Assembly (NCBI GenBank): GCA_036500205.1
Contig: DASYCK010000079.1
Location: 1 to 64,000 of the forward strand
Reading direction: 5' to 3'
Length of the DNA: 64,000 nt
Source of the DNA: DASYCK01 sp036500205
Lineage (GTDB): Bacteria > Myxococcota_A > Polyangia > Fen-1088
A program made the position numbers and the translations under genes. Of the stretch, positions 43,817 to 52,928 are shown one piece after another. The notes under the pieces were generated by a model. The model was not told where the DNA came from. It made no database searches and saw only the letters and a list, made by a program, of their open reading frames with translations. Every line of letters begins with the position of its first letter. Position 1 is the first letter of the stretch.

Positions 43817-45578
43817 CTCTGAGCGTGAACGAGAAGGTCGTCCCCTTGCCGGGCGTGCTCTCCACGCTGACGTTCCCCCCCATCGTCTCGACCAGGTGCT
43901 TGACGATCGATAACCCCAGGCCAGTCCCCCCCATGTCCCGCGAACGGCCCTTGTCGGCCCGGTAGAAGCGCTCGAACAGCCGCGGCAGGTGCTTGGGCTC
44001 GATGCCGGGGCCGGTGTCCTCGACCGAAACTCGGAAGATCCCCTCGCGCTCCACCACGCGGACGGTGACGCTGACGTTGTCGCGGCAGTATTTTACGGCG
44101 TTCTCGATCAGGTTCGTCAGGATCTGCTCGACGGCGCGCTTGTCGGCGCGCGCGATGGAGGGCCCGGGCGGCGTCACCAGGCTCATCGTCAGGTGCTTCT
44201 TCTCGCCCGCCTCGCGGAACTGGGCCAGCACCAGCTCCGCCAGCTCGGCGATGTTCACCGCCTCGGATTGGGGCCGGAACTGCTTGGACTCGATGCGGGA
44301 CAGCTCGAGCAGATCCTCGACCAGATCCTGCAAGCGCAGGGCGTTTCGCTCGATCATGTCGACGAACCGCACCGCGGCCTCGGGATCTTTCTCGATGGCG
44401 CGACGGGCGGTCTCCGCCGCCGAGCGCACCGCCGCGATCGGCGTGCGCAGCTCGTGAGACACGTTGGCGACGAAATCCTTCCGCATCGTCTCCAGCCTTC
44501 GGATCTCTGTCACGTCGACGAACACGGCCACCAGACCGCGCGGCTCGCCCCCCAGCGGCGTCGAGTGAACCATGAAGCGCCGCGGCCCCAGACCCGCCAT
44601 CTCCACCTCGCCGGAGGCTGACTTCCCGGTCGAGGCAGAGCTGTCGAGCACCGCCTGCAGCTCGGCGTTGCGAATCGTCTCGATGGGCAGGCGCCCCACC
44701 AGATCGGACCCCAGCAGCAGCATCTCGCGCAACGCCCGGTTGATGAGGAGGATGCGCAGGTTGCGATCGAGCACCAGCACCCCCTCCTGCATCGACTCGA
44801 GCATGCGTCCCAGCAGGTCGCGCTCCCCGCGCAGCGCGGTCAGGCTCTGTGACAGGTTCTCGGCCAGGCCGTCCAGCGTCCGTCCCAGCGCGCCGATCTC
44901 GTCTTCCCCGCTCAGACGAATGCGCACGTCCAGATCGCCCGACGACATCCGCCGGGCCGCCTGGGTGATGCCGCGCAGGGCCCGCGACATCAACTGGGCC
45001 GCGATGGTCGCCATCACCACGGAGACGGAGAGGGCGAGAAACGCGGCGATGACCAGCGCCCGGTGGAACCGGCCCACGGCCCCTTCCAGGCGGCCGAGCG
45101 GCTCGGCCACGCGAACGGCGCCGACGACGCCCTGCCCGTCGGCGGAGCGCACCGGTACCGCCGCGTAGAACAGGCGGTGGCGCAAGGTCCCGCTCCACCG
45201 GATGGCGTCGCCCCGTTGCCCCCGCAGCGCCGCCGCGATCTCCGGACGGTCGCGGTGGTTCTCCAGCCCCGCCAGGGCGGGGAGCTCGACGTCCGAGTCG
45301 CCGATGACCACGCCGTCGGCGCGCACGACGGTCACCCGCAGATGGGAACGACGGCCGAACTCGTCGGCCCAGTGATCCCAGTCGGCGGGGCCGAGATCGA
45401 TCGAGCGCCCCGCGGCTTGATACTCGATCAGGTCGAGCCGCCCGAACAGATCATCGCGGATGCCGTCGACGATGTCGTGCTCGAGCTGGCGACGCACCGC
45501 CACCTCGAGGACCAGAATCGAAACGGCGATCAACCCCAGCGACACCAGAACCAGCTTGGCTCTGATGTCGAGCTTCAT
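43812..45578 (-). CDS. phoR: Phosphate-sensing histidine kinase PhoR
   Basis: The 588-residue kinase has two membrane helices (about 8-30 and 160-185) around a periplasmic domain, then HAMP, a PAS domain and HisKA with the phosphoacceptor in FVANVSHELRTPIAAV. An ATPase domain follows with N-box NLIENAVKYC, DTGPGIEP and GTGLGLSIVKH. The periplasmic sensor is larger than in E. coli PhoR. Start ATG 45578 overlaps the phoB stop (ATGA). It controls PhoB in response to Pst-PhoU state. Confidence 0.95.
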   Translation of the reverse strand: MKLDIRAKLVLVSLGLIAVSILVLEVAVRRQLEHDIVDGIRDDLFGRLDLIEYQAAGRSIDLGPADWDHWADEFGRRSHLRVTVVRADGVVIGDSDVELPALAGLENHRDRPEIAAALRGQRGDAIRWSGTLRHRLFYAAVPVRSADGQGVVGAVRVAEPLGRLEGAVGRFHRALVIAAFLALSVSVVMATIAAQLMSRALRGITQAARRMSSGDLDVRIRLSGEDEIGALGRTLDGLAENLSQSLTALRGERDLLGRMLESMQEGVLVLDRNLRILLINRALREMLLLGSDLVGRLPIETIRNAELQAVLDSSASTGKSASGEVEMAGLGPRRFMVHSTPLGGEPRGLVAVFVDVTEIRRLETMRKDFVANVSHELRTPIAAVRSAAETARRAIEKDPEAAVRFVDMIERNALRLQDLVEDLLELSRIESKQFRPQSEAVNIAELAELVLAQFREAGEKKHLTMSLVTPPGPSIARADKRAVEQILTNLIENAVKYCRDNVSVTVRVVEREGIFRVSVEDTGPGIEPKHLPRLFERFYRADKGRSRDMGGTGLGLSIVKHLVETMGGNVSVESTPGKGTTFSFTLRA

Positions 45579-46306
45579 TTTGGCTCCCGATCGTGCGCCC
45601 CATCGCCGTCCGGGGGGCTGCCGACGAACCGATAGCCGACGCCCCTGACCGTCTCGATGTACGCCCCCACCTCGCCCAGCTTTTCGCGCAGGCGCTTGAC
45701 GTGGGTGTCGATGGTGCGGGTCATGTTCTCCTGGCTGGCGCCCCAGACGTCGTCGAGCAAGGCTCCCCGAGACTGCACGCGGTTCCTGCGCTCGTACAGC
45801 GTGCACACGAGCTTGAACTCGAGCGGGGTCAGCATCAGCTCCTGGGCGTCGACCCACACACGGTGAGCGCCCACGTCGATGGTCAGCCGACCGAAGCGCA
45901 CCGGCTTCGTCGTCGTCGCGACCTCCTCGGCGGGGACGGTTCCGCGGCGCAAGACGGCGCGCAAGCGCAGCAACAGCTCGCGCACGCTGAACGGCTTGAC
46001 CACGTAGTCGTCGGCGCCCAGCTCGAAGCCGACGACGCGGTCGATCTCCTCACCGCGGGCGGTGACCATCACCACCGGGACGTCGCGGGTGTTCTTCCCC
46101 GCCTTCAGGGCCCGGCACACCTCGAGGCCCGAGATGTCGGGCAGCATCAGATCGAGCAGCACCAGGTCGATCGACTGGTCGGCCGCCCACTCCAGGGCCT
46201 TGCGCCCCTCGCCAAACGTCACCACTTCGTGGCCGGCGTCCCGCAAGTTGTAGTCGAGAACCTGTCGGAGGTCGGCCTCATCCTCCACAACCAATATTCG
46301 CGCCAT
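45575..46306 (-). CDS. phoB: Phosphate response regulator PhoB
   Basis: The 243-residue OmpR-family regulator has a receiver with DD pair (EDEAD), phosphoacceptor Asp in LVLLDLMLPD, Thr and Lys (VVKPF), and a winged-helix DNA-binding domain ending TVRGVGYRF. It activates genes with Pho boxes when phosphate is scarce. It lies 69 bp downstream of glgA in the same direction. No clear Pho box is seen directly in front of phoB. Confidence 0.95.
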   Translation of the reverse strand: MARILVVEDEADLRQVLDYNLRDAGHEVVTFGEGRKALEWAADQSIDLVLLDLMLPDISGLEVCRALKAGKNTRDVPVVMVTARGEEIDRVVGFELGADDYVVKPFSVRELLLRLRAVLRRGTVPAEEVATTTKPVRFGRLTIDVGAHRVWVDAQELMLTPLEFKLVCTLYERRNRVQSRGALLDDVWGASQENMTRTIDTHVKRLREKLGEVGAYIETVRGVGYRFVGSPPDGDGAHDREPK

Positions 46307-46375
46307 GGCGGCGCGAGCGTAACACGGGGGCCAACCGCCGTTGGTTTCGATTCAGTGGCGGCGCGGGCCGCCCCG

Positions 46376-47854
46376 TCAGCCAGGAAACGCGTGGCCGCGC
46401 CGCCGCGCGTAGGCATCCCGGTAGAGCTGCTCGTACGCCGCCGCCGCCCGCCCCCAGGAATTGTCCTGCGCCATCGCCGTCCGTCGCATCTTGTCCACGT
46501 GCTTCGGACGATCGAAGTAGGTCGACTGGGCCCACCCGATGGTGTTGGTCAGCCCGTCGACGGTCAGGTTGTCGAACATGAACCCCGTCCCCGTCACGTC
46601 CCTCTCGTCGTAGTTGACCACAGTGTCGCGCAGCCCGCCGGTGGCGCGCACCACCGGCAGCGTGCCGTAGCGCAGGCTGTACATCTGGTTGAGACCGCAC
46701 GGCTCGAAGCGCGACGGCATGAGGAAGAAATCACACCCCGCCTCGATCCGATGCGCCAGCCCGTCGTCGAAGCCCAGATAGGCGCGGAACTTGTCGCCGC
46801 GTTGATAGGCGAGCGCCGCGAAGAACTTTTCGGCATCGGGATCGCCCGAGCCCAGCAGGACCAGCTGGAGATCCCAGGCCAGCAGGCGCTCGAGCGCGTG
46901 CGCCAGCACGTCGAGCCCCTTCTGCGACGTGAGACGTCCGATCACGCCGTAGAGCGGAACGTCCGCGAGCTGGGGGAGACCCACCTCCTTTTGCAGCGCC
47001 GCCTTGCAGGCCGCCTTGCCGGTCAGGTCGACGACGTCGAAGTTTCGCGCCAGGTGGGGATCGGTGGCCGGGTTCCACTCGTCGAAGTCGATGCCGTTCA
47101 GGATGCCGAACAGATCGTCGCGCCGTGACGCCAGGACGCCGTCGAGGCCGAAGCCATACTCCGACGTCTGGATCTCCCCGGCGTAGGTGGGGCTGACGGT
47201 CGAAAGCAGCGTGCTGTGGGCGAGCGACGCCTTCATCAGGTTGAGATCGCCGAAGTGTTCGAACTCGCCCGGATGGAAATGTTGCTGCCCCAGCCCGGTG
47301 ATGAACATCGCCCCCGCCTCGAAGTTCCCCTGGTAGGCGAGGTTGTGGATCGAGAACACGGTCGCGGAGGCGTGCAGCGGTCGCGACCACTCCACGGTGT
47401 TGACGTAGGGAGCGATCAACCCCGTCTGCCAGTCGTTGGCGTGAATGACGTCGGGCATGAAGCCGAGCGCCTTGCACAGCTCGAGCGACGCACGCGAGAA
47501 GAACGCGAACCGCTCGAGGTTGTCGGGGTAGGCCTGGCCGGGAGGCCCATACAGGTACGGGCGATCGAAGAAGCGGTTGTACTCGATGAAGTAGATGGGG
47601 ACGTCGCTGCCGGGCAGCCGCCCGGCGCGGACCGCGGCACGCGTCGAGCCGAAGTACATCGGGACGTTCAGCAGGCCGTCGAGGACCTCGAGATCGGCCC
47701 AGTTGATCCCGCCGTACAGCGGCATCACCACCCGCACGTCGATCCCGCGCTTGCGCAGCGCGCGCGGCAACGCCCCCGCGACATCGGCGAGACCGCCGGT
47801 CTTGCGAAAGGGTGCCACTTCGGACGCGACGAACAGGACTTTGAGCGGGGGCAT
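46376..47854 (-). CDS. glgA: Glycogen synthase
   Basis: The 492-residue GT5 enzyme starts with LFVASEVAPFRKTGGLADVAGALP, where KTGGL binds ADP-glucose. The conserved EPCGLNQMY and GGLRDTV blocks lie near the C-terminus. It adds glucose to glycogen. It sits between a GH57 branching enzyme (50 bp upstream) and phoB, all on one strand, so it may be co-transcribed with both. Confidence 0.95.
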   Translation of the reverse strand: MPPLKVLFVASEVAPFRKTGGLADVAGALPRALRKRGIDVRVVMPLYGGINWADLEVLDGLLNVPMYFGSTRAAVRAGRLPGSDVPIYFIEYNRFFDRPYLYGPPGQAYPDNLERFAFFSRASLELCKALGFMPDVIHANDWQTGLIAPYVNTVEWSRPLHASATVFSIHNLAYQGNFEAGAMFITGLGQQHFHPGEFEHFGDLNLMKASLAHSTLLSTVSPTYAGEIQTSEYGFGLDGVLASRRDDLFGILNGIDFDEWNPATDPHLARNFDVVDLTGKAACKAALQKEVGLPQLADVPLYGVIGRLTSQKGLDVLAHALERLLAWDLQLVLLGSGDPDAEKFFAALAYQRGDKFRAYLGFDDGLAHRIEAGCDFFLMPSRFEPCGLNQMYSLRYGTLPVVRATGGLRDTVVNYDERDVTGTGFMFDNLTVDGLTNTIGWAQSTYFDRPKHVDKMRRTAMAQDNSWGRAAAAYEQLYRDAYARRRGHAFPG

Positions 47855-47904
47855 CTAGAATTGGGGGCGGGCGGGACGCGAACCGACGCGGTGGCGCGGG
47901 ATCT

Positions 47905-49500
47905 TCAGCTCGCGTAGATGCGGTAGTCGATGTCGGGAAAGATGTTGTCCTTCCCTTCGAGCTCCGAAAGAAATGGTTCGTCCACGGTCCCAGCGCGCAG
48001 ACCGTCGTACAGCCTGTTGAAGCGCACCACGTGCTCGTTGAAGCGGCGCGTGGCGTAGGGAACCGTCGTCCCCGTCGACATGATGAACGTCCAGTCACTC
48101 GACTGCGCCAGCATCAGCTCGCGCGCCGTCTGATTGAGGGCGCGAATGGTCAAGGGATCGGTGGCGCGGGCGTTCGTGCGCGACAGCTCGACCATGCGCT
48201 CGCCCGCCGCGTGGACGTGCCGGTAGGTCCAGGCGTTGGTCTCGTTCAGCCACTGATCGCTGTAGCCCTTGCGCCCCCACGACGAGGCGCTCGGCGTCGC
48301 CTGCTGGTTGGTGGGATGCCGCTCGAGGTAGTCGCCCGGCGTGAGCGGCTCGATCGTCGACTGATCGTAGTGCAACTGGCGGAACAGATCGCCGAGGAAG
48401 ATCGGCCCCTCGTACCACCAGTGCCCGTACAGCTCGGCGTCGTAGGGGCTGACGATCATGGGCGGGCGATCGAGGCCGCCGGCCAGCCGCTGCGCCTGCT
48501 TCTCCATGTTGCCGCGGAAGTGCGCGGCGTGCAGGCCCGCCTTGCCGCGCGCGATGTCCGGATCGTAGACCCACTTGTCGTGCAGCTGGTTGTGGGTGAT
48601 CGCGTGATACTTGAAGCCGGTGTACATCCTGTGCCCCTCGGGGTGGATGTGCGGCGCGATGTAGTCCATCGGCAGATCGAAGCCGATGTCGCGATAGAAG
48701 TCGCGGTAGTGCGGGTCGCCCGGGTAGCCGTGCTGCGCGCTCCACACCTGCTCCGAGGACTCGGTGTCGCGCCCGAAGGCCGCCACCCCCGTGGGACAGT
48801 AGAGGGGCGCGTACACGCCGTAGGCGGGGCGGCGATCGGCGTTCAGGATCGCGTGCGTGTCGACCAGGAAATAGCGCACGGCCGCCTCGCGAAGCAGCTC
48901 GTCGACCCCGGGGACATAGCCACACTCCCCCAGCCACATGCCGAGCGATCGGCGACCGAAATGCTTCTCGTAGAGATCGGCGGCGGTGTGAACCTGGGCG
49001 CGGATGGCGGCCCAGTTACGGTCCATGAGCGGGAAGAACGCGTGCGTCGCCGTCGAGGTGATGACCTCGAGACGCCCCGCCTCCTGCAAGCGTCGAAACG
49101 CCTGCACCAGGTTCCCCTCGTGGCTGCGCCAGGTGTGGCGCAGGCTCTGGAACCTGTCGCTGTACATCTGCGCCAGCCGCATGTAGTGCGGCTCGGACTT
49201 GGTCCGCACCAGCTCCTTTTGCGCCAGCGCGATCAGGTCATCGAGGTACTCGGCGTAGCGCTCTTTCAGCAGATCGTCGGTCAGCATCGTGATGAGCGGC
49301 GCCGACAGCGAGACGGTGCAACGGAACGGAATGCGATCGGTCATCAGACCTTCGAAGGTCTGGATGAGCGGCAGGTACGTGCCGGTGATGGCCTCGTACA
49401 GCCAGTCCTCCTCCATCACCGTCGGGTCCTCGGGATGACGGACGAACGGGAGGTGGGCGTGAAGAATCAGAGAAAAGTAGCCGGTCGCCATGTCTCTCAT
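47905..49500 (-). CDS. GH57 1,4-alpha-glucan branching enzyme
   Basis: The 531-residue protein has the GH57 N-terminal HAHLPFVRHPED block. The nucleophile Glu lies in GECGYVPGVDELLREA (about residue 191), and an acid/base-type Asp lies in SPYDAELYGHWWYEGP (about 350). The DUF1957-type C-terminus (RELMLAQSSDWTFI) is typical of branching enzymes. It introduces 1,6 branches into glycogen made by GlgA. Its ATG overlaps the DUF4912 stop by 4 bases (ATGA), which favours this start. Confidence 0.93.
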   Translation of the reverse strand: MRDMATGYFSLILHAHLPFVRHPEDPTVMEEDWLYEAITGTYLPLIQTFEGLMTDRIPFRCTVSLSAPLITMLTDDLLKERYAEYLDDLIALAQKELVRTKSEPHYMRLAQMYSDRFQSLRHTWRSHEGNLVQAFRRLQEAGRLEVITSTATHAFFPLMDRNWAAIRAQVHTAADLYEKHFGRRSLGMWLGECGYVPGVDELLREAAVRYFLVDTHAILNADRRPAYGVYAPLYCPTGVAAFGRDTESSEQVWSAQHGYPGDPHYRDFYRDIGFDLPMDYIAPHIHPEGHRMYTGFKYHAITHNQLHDKWVYDPDIARGKAGLHAAHFRGNMEKQAQRLAGGLDRPPMIVSPYDAELYGHWWYEGPIFLGDLFRQLHYDQSTIEPLTPGDYLERHPTNQQATPSASSWGRKGYSDQWLNETNAWTYRHVHAAGERMVELSRTNARATDPLTIRALNQTARELMLAQSSDWTFIMSTGTTVPYATRRFNEHVVRFNRLYDGLRAGTVDEPFLSELEGKDNIFPDIDYRIYAS

Positions 49501-51230
49501 CCGTTTGATTTGCCGTCGCCCGAAGGGTAGCCCGAAAGGTTAGGCGATTGGTTGGGCGCCTGGGGCGGGCCGCCGACGGGACGGGGATAGTCGGAGCTGA
49601 CCGCCAGCGGCTTCTGAACGTAGTCGGACGCGCCGCCCAGCCGCCCCTCGCTTCCGCCACCGTGGTTCCAGGCGGCTTCGCCGCTCAGGCGGCGCTCGCT
49701 CGCCCCTTTGCGCAGCCGCTCGCTGGCGCCCATGTACATCCGCTCGCTGGCGCCGGACAGGCGCAGCTCGCTCGCGCCGATGAAGTAGAGCTCGGACGAG
49801 CCGCCCAGACGCAGCTCGCTGCCGCCGCGCCACACCCGCTCGCTCGCGCCGCGCATCAGGTGCTCGGAGGCGCCCAGCCCGTTCACCCCGTGGCCCTCGG
49901 TGGTGTGAACGATCTGACGCCCCGTCTCCTCGCCCCACGAGCGGTACACCTCCCAGCGCGAGATCACCGACCGGCTGCGCGTCGCGCCCAGGCCGTGAAT
50001 CACCACCTGCCACGGGCCGTAGACGACGTGCGTCTTGGCGCCCGCGCGAAACACCCGCGTGCGCCCCACGGAGGTCTCGCGCACCGGCTCGGGAACCTCG
50101 ACCGGATACGGGAACGGCCCCTCGCTCCAGGACGTGATCTGGGAGTGCTCTTCCCAGGTCAGGCGCCCCTCCCCCATCACCACGCCGTCGGTCTTCACCT
50201 CTTCCCACTCGCTGTGCCACTCGCTGCGGTGAACGATCGTCTCGCTCTCCGACTCGACCTGAACGACCGTCTCGACCAGCTCGGGAGGGGGCAAGGCCAC
50301 CGGCAAGGGGGCGACCACGACGGCGGAGGGGGGCGCGACCACCTCGCCGGGCGCCGCGTCTCCTGGACGCCCCGGCTTCGCCAGCCAGGCGCGGCGCACC
50401 TGACCGTTCGTCAACCGAACCGTCAACCACTCGGGCTCGGTCCAGGCCACCGGCTCCTTGCGCGGGAACTCGACGCGTCCCGAACGCGCGATCTTGGCGA
50501 AGCTGCCATCCTTCGCGAGCAGGCCAATCTCGACGATGGTCTCCGAGCTGGGCTTGCCGATGGTGAAGAACCACTGGCGGGCGGCCCGGTCCAACCCCTG
50601 ATCCAGGGTCGAATGGGCGTTCCATCCGTCGAAGATCCGCCCCGTCGTGTCGTACAGCCGGAGGTTCAACCAGGCGTCGCCGCCGGCCGAACCCAACGTC
50701 TTCCGGGCGCGCTCGAGCGCCTCCTCGGTGACCTCCCAGTAGACGAAAAGTCGATCGGGATCGACCGCCATCGCGGTGACGCGATCGCGGCCATATCCCC
50801 AGGGGATGTCCTTGGACGGCTCGGCCGTCCCCCCCGCGCCCTTCTGGCGGAGCTCGAACTTGTGGGCCACCGGAGCGACCGCTTGCCCCGCGGCTTTCTG
50901 GTCTGGCGCGCCCTTCTGGGCCTGCCGGCCCGGCTCCGGCTGGCCGGCCTCCTTGGCGGGGGTCGCCTCGACGCCGGCGCCGGAGAGCAGGTCGCTCCAC
51001 GCCTTCCACAACCGCTCGACCAGCAGGTCTTTCTTCAGCCGGGAGACGGTGGTCAACCCCAGCAGACGCGCGACCTCCAGCAGCTGCCGCTGAGGCAGCT
51101 CGGTCAGCGCGGAAACATGGATGTCCTCGGGCGAAGCACCGGCTCGGCCCGCCAGAAACTGGGTCAGCTCGGCAACGAGACTTTCACTGGTGGTCGGGTT
51201 CGCTGACACGGCAACTGGCAGGTTAGCCAT
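49497..51230 (-). CDS. DUF4912 protein with 11 C-terminal octapeptide repeats
   Basis: About 577 residues from ATG 51230 (the frame allows 51305). An N-terminal SAP/Rho-like small helical region (LTELPQRQLLEVARLLGL) precedes a Lys/Pro-rich linker and a DUF4912 domain (about 145-285, PWGYGRDRVTAMAVDPDRLFVYW). Residues about 453-540 are eleven octads with consensus G-A-S-E-x-h-x-x. DUF4912 proteins occur beside glycogen genes and may bind glucans; the repeat could form a beta-solenoid or binding array. It is coupled to the GH57 gene. Confidence 0.85.
   Translation of the reverse strand: MANLPVAVSANPTTSESLVAELTQFLAGRAGASPEDIHVSALTELPQRQLLEVARLLGLTTVSRLKKDLLVERLWKAWSDLLSGAGVEATPAKEAGQPEPGRQAQKGAPDQKAAGQAVAPVAHKFELRQKGAGGTAEPSKDIPWGYGRDRVTAMAVDPDRLFVYWEVTEEALERARKTLGSAGGDAWLNLRLYDTTGRIFDGWNAHSTLDQGLDRAARQWFFTIGKPSSETIVEIGLLAKDGSFAKIARSGRVEFPRKEPVAWTEPEWLTVRLTNGQVRRAWLAKPGRPGDAAPGEVVAPPSAVVVAPLPVALPPPELVETVVQVESESETIVHRSEWHSEWEEVKTDGVVMGEGRLTWEEHSQITSWSEGPFPYPVEVPEPVRETSVGRTRVFRAGAKTHVVYGPWQVVIHGLGATRSRSVISRWEVYRSWGEETGRQIVHTTEGHGVNGLGASEHLMRGASERVWRGGSELRLGGSSELYFIGASELRLSGASERMYMGASERLRKGASERRLSGEAAWNHGGGSEGRLGGASDYVQKPLAVSSDYPRPVGGPPQAPNQSPNLSGYPSGDGKSNG
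49611..49874 (-). repeat. Eleven 24-bp/octapeptide repeats
   Basis: Exactly eleven units of eight codons run without gaps. Typical units are GASERVWR, GASELRLS, GASERMYM and GASERLRK; the tail units are more diverged (GEAAWNHG, GGSEGRLG, GASDYVQK). The Glu at position 4 is kept in nine units, and the residue after next is usually hydrophobic or aromatic. Confidence 0.9.
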
Positions 51231-51344
51231 TCTTGGCGTCGGATGCTGGTAAATTCTTTGTTTCGAGACTGGCAACATTCCCGACGGTGCCGCGGTCACG
51301 CCCACGACGCGCCCAGCGACGAATCACGAAAGGTTTCGTGCATC

Positions 51345-51373
51345 TTGACGATGCCCGGCAAATCGCCTAGGTA
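51345..51373 (+). promoter_or_regulatory. Sigma-70-type promoter of tRNA-Val
   Basis: TTGACG (51345-51350) and TAGGTA (51368-51373) are separated by exactly 17 bp. A start near 51380 would precede the tRNA by about 8 bases. Confidence 0.6.
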
Positions 51374-51387
51374 AAAGACCGTTTCGA

Positions 51388-51459
51388 GGGCGCTTAACTC
51401 AGCGGCAGAGTGCCACCTTCACACGGTGGAAGTCGCAGGTTCAATCCCTGCAGCGCCCA
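51388..51459 (+). tRNA. tRNA-Val (CAC anticodon)
   Basis: The 72-base cloverleaf folds completely. The acceptor arms are gggcgct and agcgccc with discriminator A. The D stem is actc/gagt, the anticodon stem ccacc/ggtgg holds loop ttcacac (CAC at 51420-51422, reading GUG), and the T stem is gcagg/cctgc with loop ttcaatc. The CCA end is not encoded. A HEAT-like gene begins 12 bases after it and is probably on the same transcript. Confidence 0.95.
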
Positions 51460-51470
51460 CAGCCGGAAAA

Positions 51471-52235
51471 ATGCCGACCGCAGCGCCGTACAAGCCGTGG
51501 ATCCTCGGCGCCGTGGTCACGGGTTCCCTGGTGGTGTGCGGCGTCCTGCTTCGTCGCGGCGGTCCGGCCAGCGAGCCCCCCGCGACCCCGATGCCCGCGC
51601 CGAAAGCGGAGGCCTGGCTCGTCACCAAGCGGGACCTCCAGGCGTCGCAGGCGCAGAAGGACATCGAGGCCCGGTTCGAAGCTGGGCGCGACGAGGAGAC
51701 GAAGAATCTGGCGCTGGCGGCCGCCGCGAAGCTGGGCGAGCGGGCCTCCGTCGTCTGGCTCGCGCACGTGGGCGCCAGCGACCCACGATTCGCCGCCCAG
51801 GCCAACCGCGCCCTCGGTCAGTTCACGAACCGAAGCGTGGGACCGGAGCTGGGGGAGATCGCCACGTCGGACGGCCCCGCCGCGGTCCGGGCCGCCGCCG
51901 TCACCGCGCTGGTGGCGACGGGAGATCTGGCGCAGGCGGTCCAGGTCGGCGCCCTGGTCGCCGACGGCAGCCAGCCGCTCATCGTCAGGCAGGCGGCGGC
52001 GAACGCGCTCGGGCAGATGCGGCGCCCCGGCTCGGCGCCCGCGCTGGCGGCGGCGCTCGAGGGGCTGGGCACCTCGGCCGCGCGCGGGGACCAGCAGCTT
52101 CGCGTCTCGATCATTCTGGCGCTGGGCCGCATCGGCACCACCGAGGCGCGCGCGGCCCTCGACGCGCACGCCCGGCAGAACCTTCCCGACGCCGAACGCA
52201 CCGTCCTCGAAAACGCCCGGCGGCTACCGCAGTAG
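51471..52235 (+). CDS. Membrane-anchored HEAT-repeat-like protein
   Basis: The 254-residue protein has one N-terminal membrane helix (about 10-27) followed by about five Ala-rich helical repeats. QAAANALGQMRRPGSAPALAAAL and RVSIILALGRIGTTEARAAL are typical of HEAT/PBS-lyase repeats, scaffolds for protein binding. It has no enzymatic motif. The ATG lies 12 bp after the tRNA, and no other promoter is seen. Confidence 0.8.
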   Translation: MPTAAPYKPWILGAVVTGSLVVCGVLLRRGGPASEPPATPMPAPKAEAWLVTKRDLQASQAQKDIEARFEAGRDEETKNLALAAAAKLGERASVVWLAHVGASDPRFAAQANRALGQFTNRSVGPELGEIATSDGPAAVRAAAVTALVATGDLAQAVQVGALVADGSQPLIVRQAAANALGQMRRPGSAPALAAALEGLGTSAARGDQQLRVSIILALGRIGTTEARAALDAHARQNLPDAERTVLENARRLPQ

Positions 52236-52238
52236 AGC

Positions 52239-52928
52239 TCAGGCGCCGCGCGGCTGCTCCGCCAGGTGACGCGCCACCACGCCCTCGGCGCCGCGAACGG
52301 AGGCCGTGTAGAACCGCGCCCGCAAAAGGTCCCGCGCCTGCTCGTCCAGATCGCCCGGGCGCCCCAGGGCGGCGCGACGGCGGGCCGCCGCGTGCGACAC
52401 GATCAACGCCGACGCCACCGACAGGTTCAGGCTGCGCGTCATCCCCAGCATCGGGATCGAGAACGGCACGTCGGCCCGCGCGATGGCGTCCGCCGTCAGT
52501 CCGGCGTGCTCGTTCCCCACCACGATGGCGGCGGGGCGGGCGAAGTCGAGCTCGTCGAGCGTGGTCTTGGCGTCGGGGACGGCTGCGTACAGCACGAAGC
52601 CGGCGGCGTGCAAGCGCGCTTGCGCGGCGGCGAACGTGGCGTGCCGCTCGACGTCCATCCACTTCTCGCACCCCTGGCTCACGTCGGCCGAGAAGCGGAA
52701 CCGCTCGGCCGCCTCGACGACGTGCACCGTTTGCAATCCGAACGCCTCGGCGCTGCGCAACACCGCCGCGCCGTTGCGCGGATCGTGCAGGTTCTCGACC
52801 AGCACCGTCAGGCCGGACAGGCGCGCCTCGATGATGGCGTCGATGCGGCGGCGCCGCTCCTCGCCCAGCAAAGGCGCCAGCGCCTCGCAGATGGCATGAG
52901 GCTCGGCGGCCCGCGCTCGTTCGGTCAT
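52239..52928 (-). CDS. trmH: tRNA (guanosine-2'-O)-methyltransferase TrmH
   Basis: The 229-residue SPOUT enzyme has the TrmH motifs NLHDPRNGAAVLRSAEAFG, IVVGNEHAGL and the knot segment IPMLGMTRSLNLSVASA. It methylates the ribose of G18 in tRNA. Start ATG 52928 overlaps the stop of the upstream transglycosylase gene (ATGA). The C-terminal helix is of normal length, so it looks intact. Confidence 0.93.
   Translation of the reverse strand: MTERARAAEPHAICEALAPLLGEERRRRIDAIIEARLSGLTVLVENLHDPRNGAAVLRSAEAFGLQTVHVVEAAERFRFSADVSQGCEKWMDVERHATFAAAQARLHAAGFVLYAAVPDAKTTLDELDFARPAAIVVGNEHAGLTADAIARADVPFSIPMLGMTRSLNLSVASALIVSHAAARRRAALGRPGDLDEQARDLLRARFYTASVRGAEGVVARHLAEQPRGA

Noticed and set aside
46307..46375. 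Pho box directly before phoB
   Set aside because: No 11-bp-spaced half-sites were found in this gap.
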